This document shows positions 25,135-34,903 of a DNA stretch of 64,000 bases, piece after piece. Source of the stretch: Thermomonas haemolytica (lineage in GTDB: Bacteria; Pseudomonadota; Gammaproteobacteria; Xanthomonadales; Xanthomonadaceae); NCBI RefSeq assembly GCF_004346265.1, contig NZ_SMAP01000001.1, positions 1-64,000 of the forward strand, written 5' to 3'. The position numbers were made by a program, and so were the translations under genes. Within the stretch, counting starts at the first letter, position 1, and every line of letters starts with the position of its first letter. The notes under the pieces were generated by a model, which was not told the origin of the DNA, did not search any database, and was given only the letters and a program-made list of their open reading frames with translations.

Positions 25135-25213
25135 GACGTGACTCCTGTTCGCGAAGGAAGTGATTGCAAATGACATGACGGACCGCCGCGGATCCTCGTC
25201 ACTGCGCGCCCGG

Positions 25214-25633
25214 TCAGGGGCGAACCAGCTCCACCGTGTCGTTGACCTTGGGGCTGCCGGCGATCACCTCAGCCTCCGCGTAGTGACCGTCGAACAGCCC
25301 GGTGATGCGCACCTGACCGACGGATTCCCGGCGATAACGTGGCCCGACATCCCGTGGACCGCGATTACGGCGCTTGTGCCGGATCACTTCCAACACCTGT
25401 CCGACCTGGGCGCCGTCGGCCTGTCCGACGCAGACGACAAGCGTTTGGTCCTCTTTCTCCAGCACTTGGCCGCGCATCAAGACGTTGTGGCGGAAGCCGC
25501 CCTCGTTCGCGAACGCGACACCCGGCGCTGCGAACGAGAAGGCGAGTGCGCCAGCCATCGCCAGCGCGGCGAACCAGCGGTAGGGATTCGTACGTGGGGC
25601 TGCGGAACAGGCAACGGGTGTGACCGTATTCAT
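25214..25633 (-). CDS. exported small protein, unknown function
   Basis: This 139-aa protein has a long N-region and a signal peptide (RWFAALAMAGALAFSFAAPGVAFA, cleavage near ANEGG). The mature domain is beta-rich with VGQVLEVIRHKRRNRG, VGQVRITGLFDGHYAEAEV and a C-terminal VNDTVELV, similar in layout to the C-terminal domain of FlgT-like proteins. AGGAGT lies before the ATG. It is probably in the operon with the ICMT-like gene upstream and the MBL gene downstream. Confidence 0.65.
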   Translation of the reverse strand: MNTVTPVACSAAPRTNPYRWFAALAMAGALAFSFAAPGVAFANEGGFRHNVLMRGQVLEKEDQTLVVCVGQADGAQVGQVLEVIRHKRRNRGPRDVGPRYRRESVGQVRITGLFDGHYAEAEVIAGSPKVNDTVELVRP

Positions 25634-25758
25634 TGAGTGGACTCCTTGGATGGGGCTTGAATGGAAACGACGATCGGGGACAAGAGCCAGAACGGAAGAG
25701 ACATGCAGGTCGATAACTGGAACGGCCAAACGCTTTTCAGGCAGTTCCTCAACCTGGG

Positions 25759-26424
25759 TCACCGGGTTCCTCCCGCCGATGGGGCGAGGGCGCGCCGACG
25801 TCGCGGAATGAAGGCGGGGATCTCCTGCATGTAGCTGACGTAATCATTGCCGAAACGGCTCAGGCAGTCTTTTTCCTCACGGCGCGCCAGGCGGGCATAG
25901 GCCCACACAAGCACCGGATAGCTGGCGAGCGTGAGCAGCGTGGGCCACTGCAGCAGGAAGCCAGTCAACACCAGCACGAAGGCGACGTACTGCGGGTGGC
26001 GCATGCGGGCATACACGCCCTCTCGAGCTATCCGGCCCTCGCGCTGTGCCCGATACAGCACGGGCCAGGAAGCCGACAGCAGCCAGAAGCCACCGCCGAT
26101 CAGGAAGAGGCTCGCGACGTGGAATGGACCAAAATGCGGGTTGGCGCGCCAGCCGAACCACATCTCGAACAGGTGGCCCGCGTCGTGACTGAGCCAATTG
26201 ACCTGCGGATAGTTGGCGCTGAGCCAGCCGCCCAGAACGTAGAGCGTCAGCGGGAAGCCATACATTTCCGCAAACAGCGCCACGATGAAGGCGGAGAACA
26301 TTCCGAACCCCCGCCAGTCCCACCGGGTCAACGGCTTGTAGAAGCTCCAGGCGAAGAAGATGAAGAACGCGGCGTTGACGGCCGCAAGGAGCCAGAGGCC
26401 ATAGCCATCTTCAGATGCATGCAT
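25759..26424 (-). CDS. isoprenylcysteine carboxylmethyltransferase-like membrane protein
   Basis: The 221-aa protein has about five membrane segments and the ICMT/PEMT signature near its C-terminus: REGVYARMRHPQYVAF, then a final helix region with ARREEKDCLSRFGNDYVSYM. Bacterial ICMT-like proteins (for example CzcN-type) recur in metal-resistance operons, but their methyl acceptor is unknown. The start lies 1 bp after the stop of the DUF2933 gene. Confidence 0.8.
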   Translation of the reverse strand: MHASEDGYGLWLLAAVNAAFFIFFAWSFYKPLTRWDWRGFGMFSAFIVALFAEMYGFPLTLYVLGGWLSANYPQVNWLSHDAGHLFEMWFGWRANPHFGPFHVASLFLIGGGFWLLSASWPVLYRAQREGRIAREGVYARMRHPQYVAFVLVLTGFLLQWPTLLTLASYPVLVWAYARLARREEKDCLSRFGNDYVSYMQEIPAFIPRRRRALAPSAGGTR

Positions 26425-26425
26425 G

Positions 26426-26734
26426 TCAGTGTCCTCTGTGTGAGGTGTCGGACCTTTCGTCAGTCATTGCAGGCTTGCCACGGGTGTCGGGGCTGCCATT
26501 GGGTGTGTCGTCGGCATTGCCGCCGCGCCCGTGACCTCCATGCCCGCCATGTCCTTTGTGCATGAACATGTGCATGAACGGGCACAGCAGCAGGATGGCC
26601 AGCGGCAACCAGCGGAGCGTTCCCGCAAGGTGGGCGCGGTGCTCGAAGCCGAGATAGAACAAGGCCAGCACCAAGAACATCCAGAAGACCCAACGTCGGG
26701 ACCCGGTCGCGTTTTGTGTAGGTTTGGCAGTCAT
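26426..26734 (-). CDS. DUF2933-type small membrane protein
   Basis: The 102-aa protein has two membrane segments (WVFWMFLVLALFYLGF and LRWLPLAILLLCPFMHMF) and a His/Gly-rich stretch MHKGHGGHGGHG, the hallmark of DUF2933 proteins found beside ICMT-like genes and RND copper pumps. The His-rich tail probably binds metal. It starts 118 bp downstream of cusA in the same direction. Confidence 0.78.
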   Translation of the reverse strand: MTAKPTQNATGSRRWVFWMFLVLALFYLGFEHRAHLAGTLRWLPLAILLLCPFMHMFMHKGHGGHGGHGRGGNADDTPNGSPDTRGKPAMTDERSDTSHRGH

Positions 26735-26852
26735 GACGATCCCCTCGGGAAGCGGCGATGGATCACATTCCTCCGGACGCGCCGCGGACGACCGGAAGAA
26801 CGGCTCCGCGCGTGCGCGAACCGCCCTGGATCAGGTGCGTGGAAAGTGGGCA

Positions 26853-29800
26853 TCACGGCCCGTCCACGGGCAGTGCGGCGGGTGCCGGCGGCTTCCTGGC
26901 CAGTTGCCGCTGCTTGATCAGCGAGTACAGCGCCGGAATCACCGCCAACGTCAGGATGGTCGACGAGACCATCCCGCCCACCATCGGTGCGGCGATGCGG
27001 CGCATGACCTCGGAGCCGGTGCCGCTGCTCCACATGATCGGCAGCAAGCCGGCCATGATCGCGACCACGGTCATCATCTTCGGGCGCACGCGGTCGACCG
27101 CGCCTTCAATGATCGCTTCGCGCAGGTCCCGTGCATCCAGCGGGCGGCCTTCGGCCTGCCGCTGCGCGGCGCGCGCCTCCAGTGCGTGGTTGAGGTAGAT
27201 CAGCATCACCACGCCGGTTTCCGCGGCGACGCCGGCCAATGCAATGAAGCCCACGATAACCGCGACGCTGGTGTTGTAGTCGAGCAGCCACATCAGCCAG
27301 ATACCGCCGACCAGGGCGAACGGCACCGACAGCATCACGATCAGCGACTCGGTGACGCGACGGAAGTTGAGGTACAGCAGCAGGAAAATCTGCGCCAGCG
27401 TCACCGGAATGACGACCCGCATTTTTTCGGCGGCGCGTTGCATGTACTCGTATTGACCGCTCCAGGTCACGTAGTAGCCCGATGGGAACTGCACCTGTCG
27501 AGTGACCGCTTCCTGCGCCGCCTTCACGTAGCGGCCGAGGTCGCTTTCGCGGGTATCGACATAGATGTATGCGGCCAGCATGGCGTTCTCGGTGCGGATG
27601 CTGGGCGCCCCTTTCCTAACCTCGATCTTCGCCAACTCGCCGAGCGGCACCTGCGCACCGCCGGGCACCGGCACCAGCACCTGGGTCCCGATGCGCTGCG
27701 GGTCGTCGCGCAGTTCGCGCGGATAGCGCACGATCGCGCTGAAACGCTCGCGGCCCTGCAGGATGGTGGTGACCATCTCGCCACCCAGCGCTGCCGCCAC
27801 CACGTCCTGCACCTCGCCCAGAGTCACGCCGTACTGGGCCAGGCTGGCCAGGTCGGGGGTGATGTCGAGGTAGTAGGCACCGGTCAGGCGTTCGGCGAAG
27901 GCGCTGGTCGTCCCCGGCACCTGCCGTACCACGGCTTCGATCTCGGTGGCCAGGGCCGCCAGCTGATCCAGGTTGTTACCGAAGATCTTGATGCCCACGG
28001 GCGTGCGGATGCCGGTGGCCAGCATGTCGGTGCGGGCCTTGATCGGCATCGTCCAGGAGTTGGCGACACCCGGGAACTTCAGCGCCGCGTCCATCTCGGC
28101 AATGAGCTTGTCGGTGGTCATGCCGTCGCGCCACTGGTCCTCGGGCTTGAGGTTGATGACGGTTTCGAACATTTCCAGCGGCGCCGGATCGGTGGCGCTC
28201 AGGGCGCGCCCCGCCTTGCCGAACACCGATTCCACTTCCGGGAAACCCTTGATGACCCGGTCCTGCTGCTGCAGCAGTTCGGAGGCCTTGGTCACCGACA
28301 TGCCCGGTAGCGACGCGGGCATGTACAGCAGCGTGCCCTCGTTGAGCGTGGGCATGAACTCGCTTCCCACGCGCGATGCCGGCCACAGGCTGGCGAACAG
28401 GACGACCAGCGCGAGCACGATCGTGGCCATGCGATGCCGCAGCACGACGTCGATCACGGGCCGATAGGCCGCCACCAGGAACCGGTTCACCGGATTCTTG
28501 TGCTCGGGCACGATCTTGCCGCGCACGAACAGCAGCATGAGCACCGGTACCAGCGTCACCGACAGCAGCGCGCCACCGGCCATGGCGAAGGTCTTGGTGA
28601 AGGCCAGCGGCTTGAACAGGCGGCCTTCCTGCGCCTCCAGCGCGAACACGGGAAGGAAGGAGACGGTGATGATCATCAGGCTGAAGAAGAGCGCCGGCCC
28701 GACTTCGCGGCAGGCGTCGATGATCAGCTGGGTGCGGCTGCGGGAGCCGTCGCCGCGCTCGATGTGCTTGTGCGCGTTCTCGATCATCACGATCGCCGCG
28801 TCGACCATCACGCCGATCGAGATCGCGATGCCGCCCAGGCTCATGATGTTGGAGTTCATGCCCAGCACACGCATCGCGATAACCGCGATCAGCACGCCGA
28901 CCGGCAGCATGACGATCGCCACCAGCGCGCTGCGCGCATGGAACAGGAACACCAGGCACACCAGCGCGACGATCAGGCTCTCCTCGAGCAGGGTCGTGCG
29001 CAGGGTCTTGATCGCACGCACGATGAGGTCGGAGCGGTCGTAGACCGCCTGCACGCTGACGCCCTCCGGCAGTCCACTCGCAAGCTGGGCGATCTTGTCC
29101 TTCACCCCGTCGATCACGGCTAGGGCATTCTCGCCGAATCGCGCAATCACGATCCCGCCCACCACGTCACCTTTGCCGTCCAGATCGGCGATCCCGCGGC
29201 GCTCATCGGGCACAAGCTCGACCCGGGCAACATCGCCGATCAGCACCGGTGCGCCGCCTTCGGCGCGCAGCACCAGGTTCTCGATGTCCTCGATGCCGCG
29301 CAGGTAGCCACGGCCCCGCACCATGTACTCCGTCTCGGCCATTTCGATCACACGGCCGCCAACGTCGCGGTTGCTTGCAGCGATCACCTCGGACACCCGC
29401 GAAATCGGGATGTCGAACGCGCGCAGCCGCACCGGATCGACTGTGATCGAGTACTGGCGCACGAAGCCACCGACGCTGGCGACCTCGGCCACCCCGGGCG
29501 CGGTGGTCAGCTGGTAGCGCAGATACCAGTCCTGCATCGCGCGCAGTTCGTCCAGCGAGTGGCGGTCACTCTTGAGGACGTACTGATAGACCCAACCCAC
29601 GCCGGTGGCGTCAGGGCCCAGTGCGGGTGCCACGCCGGGCGGCAGGTTCTTCGACGCGACGTTGAGGTTTTCGAGCACGCGTGAGCGCGCCCAGTAGAGA
29701 TCGGTGCCTTCCTCGAAGATGACGTAGATGAAGGAGGCGCCGAAGAACGAGAAGCCGCGGACGACTCGCGATTTCGGAACTGCAAGCAGGGCGCTGGTCA

Positions 29801-30005
29801 GCGGATAGGTGACCTGATCCTCGACCACCTGGGGCGCCTGCCCTGGGTACTCGGTGAACACGATCACCTGTACGTCCGAGAGGTCCGGCTGGGCGTCCAG
29901 CGGCGTGTTCGTCAGCGCGTAGATGCCCCCGGCGACGATCGCCAGCGCCATCACCAGCACCAGGAAGACGTTGCGTACCGACCATTCAATGAGACGGCCA
30001 AGCAT
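26853..30005 (-). CDS. cusA: heavy-metal RND efflux pump (CusA type)
   Basis: This 1050-aa HME-RND inner-membrane pump has the TM4 motif GGIAISIGVMVDAAIVMIENAHK-like (shown in parts: GIAISIGVMVDAAIV), which is the CusA/SilA Cu+/Ag+ form rather than the CzcA DFG form. It starts MLGRLIEWSVRN and keeps the large periplasmic loops. It forms a tripartite exporter with CusB and CusC, which are encoded directly upstream with a gap of 1 bp to cusB. Confidence 0.92.
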   Translation of the reverse strand: MLGRLIEWSVRNVFLVLVMALAIVAGGIYALTNTPLDAQPDLSDVQVIVFTEYPGQAPQVVEDQVTYPLTSALLAVPKSRVVRGFSFFGASFIYVIFEEGTDLYWARSRVLENLNVASKNLPPGVAPALGPDATGVGWVYQYVLKSDRHSLDELRAMQDWYLRYQLTTAPGVAEVASVGGFVRQYSITVDPVRLRAFDIPISRVSEVIAASNRDVGGRVIEMAETEYMVRGRGYLRGIEDIENLVLRAEGGAPVLIGDVARVELVPDERRGIADLDGKGDVVGGIVIARFGENALAVIDGVKDKIAQLASGLPEGVSVQAVYDRSDLIVRAIKTLRTTLLEESLIVALVCLVFLFHARSALVAIVMLPVGVLIAVIAMRVLGMNSNIMSLGGIAISIGVMVDAAIVMIENAHKHIERGDGSRSRTQLIIDACREVGPALFFSLMIITVSFLPVFALEAQEGRLFKPLAFTKTFAMAGGALLSVTLVPVLMLLFVRGKIVPEHKNPVNRFLVAAYRPVIDVVLRHRMATIVLALVVLFASLWPASRVGSEFMPTLNEGTLLYMPASLPGMSVTKASELLQQQDRVIKGFPEVESVFGKAGRALSATDPAPLEMFETVINLKPEDQWRDGMTTDKLIAEMDAALKFPGVANSWTMPIKARTDMLATGIRTPVGIKIFGNNLDQLAALATEIEAVVRQVPGTTSAFAERLTGAYYLDITPDLASLAQYGVTLGEVQDVVAAALGGEMVTTILQGRERFSAIVRYPRELRDDPQRIGTQVLVPVPGGAQVPLGELAKIEVRKGAPSIRTENAMLAAYIYVDTRESDLGRYVKAAQEAVTRQVQFPSGYYVTWSGQYEYMQRAAEKMRVVIPVTLAQIFLLLYLNFRRVTESLIVMLSVPFALVGGIWLMWLLDYNTSVAVIVGFIALAGVAAETGVVMLIYLNHALEARAAQRQAEGRPLDARDLREAIIEGAVDRVRPKMMTVVAIMAGLLPIMWSSGTGSEVMRRIAAPMVGGMVSSTILTLAVIPALYSLIKQRQLARKPPAPAALPVDGP

Positions 30006-30006
30006 G

Positions 30007-31536
30007 TCAGTGCCCCTCGTGCCCGGTGGGGGAAGTAGGTGCGGCGTGGTCGCTCATCATCCCGTGGCTGCCATGGCCGTCTTGACCGGCAGGTGCGTCA
30101 AGGGCGCTGGCGGGAGCCGGCGCATCCGCCGGCGCCGCAGGCATGGCATGGCCGGCATGTGGGTCAGCCGCCTCCTCGCTGTGCCCGGCGTGCGGATCCG
30201 CTGCCTCGGCACCATGGCCGGCGTGCGGGTCGGCGGAGCCATCGCCTGACTGTTCGCGCTGCGGATCTTCACTGGTGCCGGAGGGCGACCCGTGTCCTGC
30301 GTGACCCTCAAGCCCCTTGAGTGCCGACTGCAGGTTGCTTTCGGCGTCGATCAGGAAGTTGGCGGACACCACGACCTGTTCGCCTTCAGACAACCCGTCG
30401 AGGATCTCGATGCGCTCGCCGCCGCGACGACCCAGGGTCACGTCGCGCGGTGCAAAACGGCCCGCGCCGGTCTCAACCAGCACCATCTGGCGCGTGCCGC
30501 TGTCCAGCACGGCCGAACGCGGAACGGTGAGCACCGGGCCGGTCCCCGGCGCCTCGAGCAGCACCGTCCCGTAGAGCCCGGGCCGCAGGTCGCCGTTGGG
30601 ATTGGGGAATGCGATGCGCACGTCCACGGTGCGCGTCATTGCATCGATGACGGGCTGCACGAAGGTGACCTTGCCCTTGGCCACCTGGCCTGGCAGGGCT
30701 ACGGTTTCAAAGCGGGCGGGCTGGCCGATTGCTATGCCCGCGGCCTGCGCCGCCGGCACCTTGGCGACCACCCACACCATCGACAGGTCGGCCAGGCGCA
30801 GGATGGTCTCGCCCGCCTCAAACCGGGCGCCCTGGACCACCGGTTTTTCGATCACCACCGCATTTGCCGGCGCGGTGAGGACCAGGGCCTTCTTGCCCAT
30901 CTGCGCATTGCTGATTTCCCAGTTGCGCAGGCGGGTACGGGCGGCATCGCGTAGGCGGGTCATCGATGCCGCGCTGGCGGGATCGGATCCGGCCAGCCTG
31001 CGGGCGGTCTCGTCAGCGAGCCTGTATTCCTGCTGCGCCGCAGCCAACTGCGGGCTGTAGACGGATAGCAGCGGCTGCCCGGCGCGGACTCGCATGCCGG
31101 TCTGGTTCGCGTACAGCCGCTCCACCCAGCCTTCGAAGCGCGGGGCAATGACGTACTGTCGGGTCTCGTCGACCTCGACCGTGCCGCTGGTGCGCACGGT
31201 GGCGGACAGTGCCCCGCGCGAAACCGCTTCCGTGCGCACGCCCAGCGCCTGCACCTTGTCCGGCGGCAGCACCACCGTGCCCTGCGCCGCCGGCGGCGCG
31301 TCGTCGGCATAGACCGGAACGTAGTCCATGCCCATCGGATCCTTCTTCGGCACCGGCGAGGTGTCGGGGAGCCCCATGGGATTTCGGTAATAAAGCACCT
31401 TGCGCTCCGCGGCAGGCGCCTCGGCGGATGTAGCTGCGGTCGGCGAATCGTTGGTCGCGCGGCCGGCCATCCAGCCTGTGGTGAGGGCGGCGAGTGCGAC
31501 GCCGATGGCGAGCGACAGGGTCTGGACACGGGTCAT
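30007..31536 (-). CDS. cusB: RND periplasmic adaptor (CusB type) with His-rich tail
   Basis: The 509-aa protein begins with a membrane anchor. It then has the metal-binding YYRNPMGLPDTSP...KDPMGMDYVPVY segment typical of CusB/SilB, a lipoyl/barrel adaptor core, and an unusual C-terminal tail of about 100 residues with repeated DPHAGH units and Met/His motifs. The tail probably binds Cu/Ag ions for hand-over to CusA. Its start overlaps the cusC stop (ATGA). Confidence 0.9.
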   Translation of the reverse strand: MTRVQTLSLAIGVALAALTTGWMAGRATNDSPTAATSAEAPAAERKVLYYRNPMGLPDTSPVPKKDPMGMDYVPVYADDAPPAAQGTVVLPPDKVQALGVRTEAVSRGALSATVRTSGTVEVDETRQYVIAPRFEGWVERLYANQTGMRVRAGQPLLSVYSPQLAAAQQEYRLADETARRLAGSDPASAASMTRLRDAARTRLRNWEISNAQMGKKALVLTAPANAVVIEKPVVQGARFEAGETILRLADLSMVWVVAKVPAAQAAGIAIGQPARFETVALPGQVAKGKVTFVQPVIDAMTRTVDVRIAFPNPNGDLRPGLYGTVLLEAPGTGPVLTVPRSAVLDSGTRQMVLVETGAGRFAPRDVTLGRRGGERIEILDGLSEGEQVVVSANFLIDAESNLQSALKGLEGHAGHGSPSGTSEDPQREQSGDGSADPHAGHGAEAADPHAGHSEEAADPHAGHAMPAAPADAPAPASALDAPAGQDGHGSHGMMSDHAAPTSPTGHEGH

Positions 31537-32855
31537 CGGATATCTCCTTCGATGGCGCGCACGGCGGCGGCGCCCAACAGTTCGTCACGCAATGCATCGA
31601 CCCGTGCGAGATCGGCGCCCTGCCATTCATTGAGTGCTTCCAGCAGCGTCCCGAAGTCGACTTCGCCGACCTGGTAGCTCGCCAGCGCCGACTGCCAGGT
31701 GGCGTCGGCCTGCGGCAGCAGCGTGTTCTGGATCAGTTGCCGGCGTTCGCGGGCGCTGGTCCACTGCGACCAGGCGGAAGCGCCTCGCTCCTCGACGGCC
31801 CGCAGCGTGGCGTCCCTGCGGGCCAGCGCGGCTTCCTCGAGCAGGCGCGATTCGCGCTCGCGCTCGCGGCGGGCGCGCTGCTGGAACGGGATCTCCACCT
31901 CGAGCATCAGCTCGGTACTCTGGATGCCGTTGCCCAGCTGCATCGCACCCACGCCGACGGTGATGTCGGGAAAGCGGTTGCGACGCTGCAACACCACATT
32001 CGTGCGCGCGGCCTCGGCGCGGGCCTGCTGCGAACGGACCGCGGGGTGCGTGTCGGCGGCGTCCAGAGCCTCGGCAAGCGAAGCGCTGCGGACGGCAAGG
32101 CGCGGCGCCTCGTCGGGAGCCGCCAGCGGTGCATCGGAACGGCGCCCCAGCACCGCGTTCAAGGTGGCGGCCGCCTCCTGCTTGGCGGCGAGGCGTTCGA
32201 TCCGCTCGCGCTGCAGGCTGGTCTGCTCGACCTGGGCGCGGATGGCATCCTGCTGTGGCGCGCGGCCAAGGGCGTAGCGCACTCCCGCGATCTCTTCGAC
32301 CTGGCGGAGCAGGGCGATGCGGCGATCGAGCACGGCTACCGCTTGATCGGCATGCCAATAACGTGCGTAGGCCGCCTCGGCGTCGGACAGCAGGTCGCGC
32401 GCCGCGGTGATGCGATCGAGCCCGATCGCGACCGCGTTCTGGCTGGCCGCAGTCCGCGCCAGGTCGCGCTTGCCCCAGAGCGGGAAGCGCTGGCGCAGCG
32501 CGTAGTTGACCTCACGCTCGGCACCGACAGTGCGCCAGGGTTTGTCCGGATCGAGGCCGCGAAATCCCACTGAGGCCATTGGGTCGGGCAGGGCGCCCGC
32601 CGGCAGGATCCGCGCTTCGGCAGCCTGGGTTTCCAAGCCCATGGCCCGAAGCTCGGGGTTGTGTTCGAGCACCCAGGTCCGGATCGACTCGAGACTGTGT
32701 CCCGGGATGGGCTCGGTTGCGGTCACCGGCAGCGCCAGCGCCCACAAGGCGCCGGCGAGCACGCAGGCGAGCAGGCGCCGCCGCGGTGGCCGCTGGCAGG
32801 ACAGCGGGTGGCAGTGCAGGCGGCTGGCCTGCCACAGGTAGAACGGAGATGCCAT
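31533..32855 (-). CDS. cusC: TolC-family outer-membrane channel (CusC type)
   Basis: The 440-aa protein has a signal region (LLACVLAGALWALALPVTATEP) and two outer-membrane efflux repeats rich in Ala/Arg/Gln helices (for example RQRFPLWGKRDLARTAASQN). The ATG at 32855 was chosen over an upstream in-frame start that would run through the hairpin region. It is the first structural gene of cusCBA and provides the outer-membrane exit. Confidence 0.87.
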   Translation of the reverse strand: MASPFYLWQASRLHCHPLSCQRPPRRRLLACVLAGALWALALPVTATEPIPGHSLESIRTWVLEHNPELRAMGLETQAAEARILPAGALPDPMASVGFRGLDPDKPWRTVGAEREVNYALRQRFPLWGKRDLARTAASQNAVAIGLDRITAARDLLSDAEAAYARYWHADQAVAVLDRRIALLRQVEEIAGVRYALGRAPQQDAIRAQVEQTSLQRERIERLAAKQEAAATLNAVLGRRSDAPLAAPDEAPRLAVRSASLAEALDAADTHPAVRSQQARAEAARTNVVLQRRNRFPDITVGVGAMQLGNGIQSTELMLEVEIPFQQRARRERERESRLLEEAALARRDATLRAVEERGASAWSQWTSARERRQLIQNTLLPQADATWQSALASYQVGEVDFGTLLEALNEWQGADLARVDALRDELLGAAAVRAIEGDIR

Positions 32856-32865
32856 ATCAGTGTCC

Positions 32866-32965
32866 TTGGGCCGACGCGACGCAGTCGCTCGGCCGGGGCA
32901 GGAACACATGCCGTGACGCGCACGGCACGAACGCACAGCACTGCACCGCACAGGCGTGCGGCGCA
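32866..32965 (-). promoter_or_regulatory. three consecutive hairpins between leader-like gene and cusC
   Basis: Reading toward cusC there are three perfect 6-bp stems: CCGCAC/GTGCGG (32946-32961), GCCGTG/CACGGC (32910-32926) and GGCCGA/TCGGCC (32869-32894). They lie between the Cys-rich small gene and the cusC start, where mRNA structure could couple or attenuate expression. Confidence 0.5.
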
Positions 32966-32980
32966 GTCAGCGTTCGGGCA

Positions 32981-33400
32981 TCAGATCAGCAGGAGGGCCG
33001 CGGGATGCGCGGTGGGTCGGTGCCAGGCAGGCGTGGGTGGCGAATCGACCCATGTGGACGTAACCCCGGGGCCACCGTCCGCGACTTCCGCGACCGCGAA
33101 CCAGGAGAACCACACGCCGACAAGCAGCGGCGGAACCGGCGGGATGCGTCCGCTGTCTGCCGAGAGGTCGCCTTCGCTGCAGTGCGCGGTACACAGTGCC
33201 TCGTCAGCCGAGGGAAGCTCGGCGCCACAACCGTGACCGTGGTCGTGGTGGGTGTCCGCGTCGGCCGCGACTGCGGCGGTTGTGACCTTGAGATCCAGAC
33301 AGCCGCCATGACCGGCCAGTGCGAACTGGGACCAGAGCAACGCCACCATCGCGAGGAGGGCAGTGCGCTTGAACCAGTTCCGATGGCGAAGGCGGATCAT
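32981..33400 (-). CDS. small exported Cys/His-rich protein upstream of cusCBA (CopL/DUF2946-like)
   Basis: This 139-aa protein has a signal peptide (TALLAMVALLWSQFALAG). Its metal-ligand-rich stretches are HGGCLD, THHDHGHGCG and LCTAHCSEGD (a C-x3-C pair). The C-terminus ends in ...HRPTAHPAALLLI. It lies immediately upstream of cusCBA. Small exported proteins of this type (CopL, CutF/CruR of the DUF2946 group) act as metal-responsive upstream regulators in other bacteria; assignment here is by layout. Confidence 0.65.
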   Translation of the reverse strand: MIRLRHRNWFKRTALLAMVALLWSQFALAGHGGCLDLKVTTAAVAADADTHHDHGHGCGAELPSADEALCTAHCSEGDLSADSGRIPPVPPLLVGVWFSWFAVAEVADGGPGVTSTWVDSPPTPAWHRPTAHPAALLLI

Positions 33401-33531
33401 GGTCGGAGCTTACTCTTTTTCTGATCCGGTGAAACTGATCCAGATCAATTTCTGGTCAAGCACGGAGACGGCGGGGGAGTTCGTGCCGATGCTCGGCGGG
33501 GAGGAACCATCAAGACTATGCGCCATCGCGC

Positions 33532-34167
33532 TCAGGCAGCCGCGGGGCTGAGCGTTCCCAGCACCGAAACGACGATCAAGATCAGGATGGCCAGTGTGGC
33601 CTCAGCCGCGACACTCTGCCGCAGGGCCCGCACTTCCTGCACAGGATCGCCGCTGGCCAGGGCGCGTCCCAGACGCGGCACCAGCGTCCAGCGGTGCAAT
33701 GCACCCAGGCCCAGCATTCCTCCGAACAGGGCAAGCTTCACCAGCAGCAGGTTCCCGTACGTGCTCTGGAGCAGTGTCGACAACGACCATGCGGTGAGAT
33801 CACCGTAGTGCGCGATGCCAGACACGATGAGCGCAGCAACGAAGATCGTGCCGAGCGTCGAGAATCCGTGCAGAAGATCATGCGTCGCTCGAAGGCGCCT
33901 ACTGCCGGAGACCGCCTCCCTGCGCAGGAGCAGGCCCAGGAACACCAGTACCGCGGCAACCCAGCCGCCTGCCGCGAGCAGGTGGACCAGGCCCGCAGCA
34001 AGCCGCAGCGCACCGGACGCGCCTTCACCGGCGGCGGCGTGGCCGTTCCATGCCAGCGTAGCAAGTGCGCCGCCCGCCAGCATTGCCAGCCGCGGAAAGG
34101 CGGACTCCACCTTTCCGCGGCGGCGCTGCCATCCGAGCACGACGAGCGAGGCAAACACGAGCCCCAA
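33532..34167 (-). pseudogene. copD: CopD copper-transport membrane protein, 5'-truncated
   Basis: The remaining 211 residues contain the C-terminal membrane helices of CopD: ALATLAWNGHAAAGEG, LVHLLAAGGWVAAVLVFLGL, FVAALIVSGI and LGALHRWTLVPRL. CopD is usually about 300 aa, and the usual copC partner is missing. The reading frame has no proper start (a TTG at 34165-34167) and is cut where an unrelated regulator fragment begins, so the gene lost its 5' part. Confidence 0.8.
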
Positions 34168-34359
34168 CTCAAGACCGCGAAGCGGTTGGCGGAGGTGCTG
34201 GGGATTCCTCCCGCGTTCCTCTACACCGAAGACGATTTATTGGCCGCGCTGTTACTACGTTGGAATGAGTTGTCCCTCCGCCAGAAGAAGGACCTTCTCA
34301 AACAGGTCGAGGGTGTGGAACTTTCCAAGTCGAAGCGGGGTCGTCTTCCCGGCAAGTAG
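34168..34359 (+). pseudogene. Xre-family regulator, 3' fragment
   Basis: Open from the copD junction, the frame reads LKTAKRLAEVLGIPPAFLY, then TEDDLLAALLLRWNELS and stops at 34357-34359. The A-x-x-LG-x-P-x-x-F-L-Y-x-E-D-D-x-L-A motif is the end of a helix-turn-helix Xre domain plus its short tail. The 5' half, including most of the DNA-binding helices, is absent. Confidence 0.7.
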
Positions 34360-34465
34360 CTTCATTGGGCCGTGGGTGTTGAACCCTTTACCATAGTCCA
34401 GAGATAGGCTCGTGCTATTCATGATTCCTTTACCCCTGAGCACGCTCGCGAGTTAAAGTAAGGCC

Positions 34466-34894
34466 ATGTCCACCCGCGCCATCCTGTTGCGTCTGTTGCT
34501 GTGCGTTGCCTTGGTATTCAACGGGGCAGCCTCGGCCATGGCGTCTGTGCAGATGATGCAGATGCACGCGGATGGGCATGAAGCCGCAAGTACTCCGGTC
34601 GCGCCTATGGCGAGTGCCGAGTCCGAGATGCCATGCCACCACGACGGGCAGCCCGCGCATTCGCAGGATGCGGCCGATGCGGCAACGGCTACCAAGGACA
34701 AGCAACCCGGCCAGTCACCCGATTGCTGCAAGTCGAGCACCTGTACCTGTGCATGCGTGCATCAGGCGGCCGCCATGGTGCCGGTGATGGCCTTCCAGGG
34801 CACCGCCCTGCTGCATGTCGGTAGCGTGCGATCGATGGCCTTGGGCCATGCAACACCACCGTTGCCCCATCTGATCCGACCTCCCATCGGCTAA
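34466..34894 (+). CDS. copL: CopL-family Cys-rich metal-binding regulatory protein
   Basis: The 142-aa protein has a signal peptide (LLLCVALVFNGAASAMA). Met/His-rich parts (MMQMHADGHE, MPCHHDGQP), a cysteine cluster (CCKSSTCTCACVH) and a C-terminus ending HLIRPPIG follow. It matches CopL, known in Xanthomonas to be needed for copper-dependent expression of copAB. It is followed by a GC-rich hairpin (34904-34918) and copA. The ATG is preceded by AAGTAAGG. Confidence 0.85.
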   Translation: MSTRAILLRLLLCVALVFNGAASAMASVQMMQMHADGHEAASTPVAPMASAESEMPCHHDGQPAHSQDAADAATATKDKQPGQSPDCCKSSTCTCACVHQAAAMVPVMAFQGTALLHVGSVRSMALGHATPPLPHLIRPPIG

Positions 34895-34903
34895 GTGTCC
34901 TTT

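Noticed and set aside
26724..29123. Long plus-strand open frames opposite cusA (for example 26724-28310)
   Set aside because: They are antisense shadows of a clear RND gene in GC-rich DNA; their composition (His/Arg/Asp/Gln-rich) lacks domain motifs.
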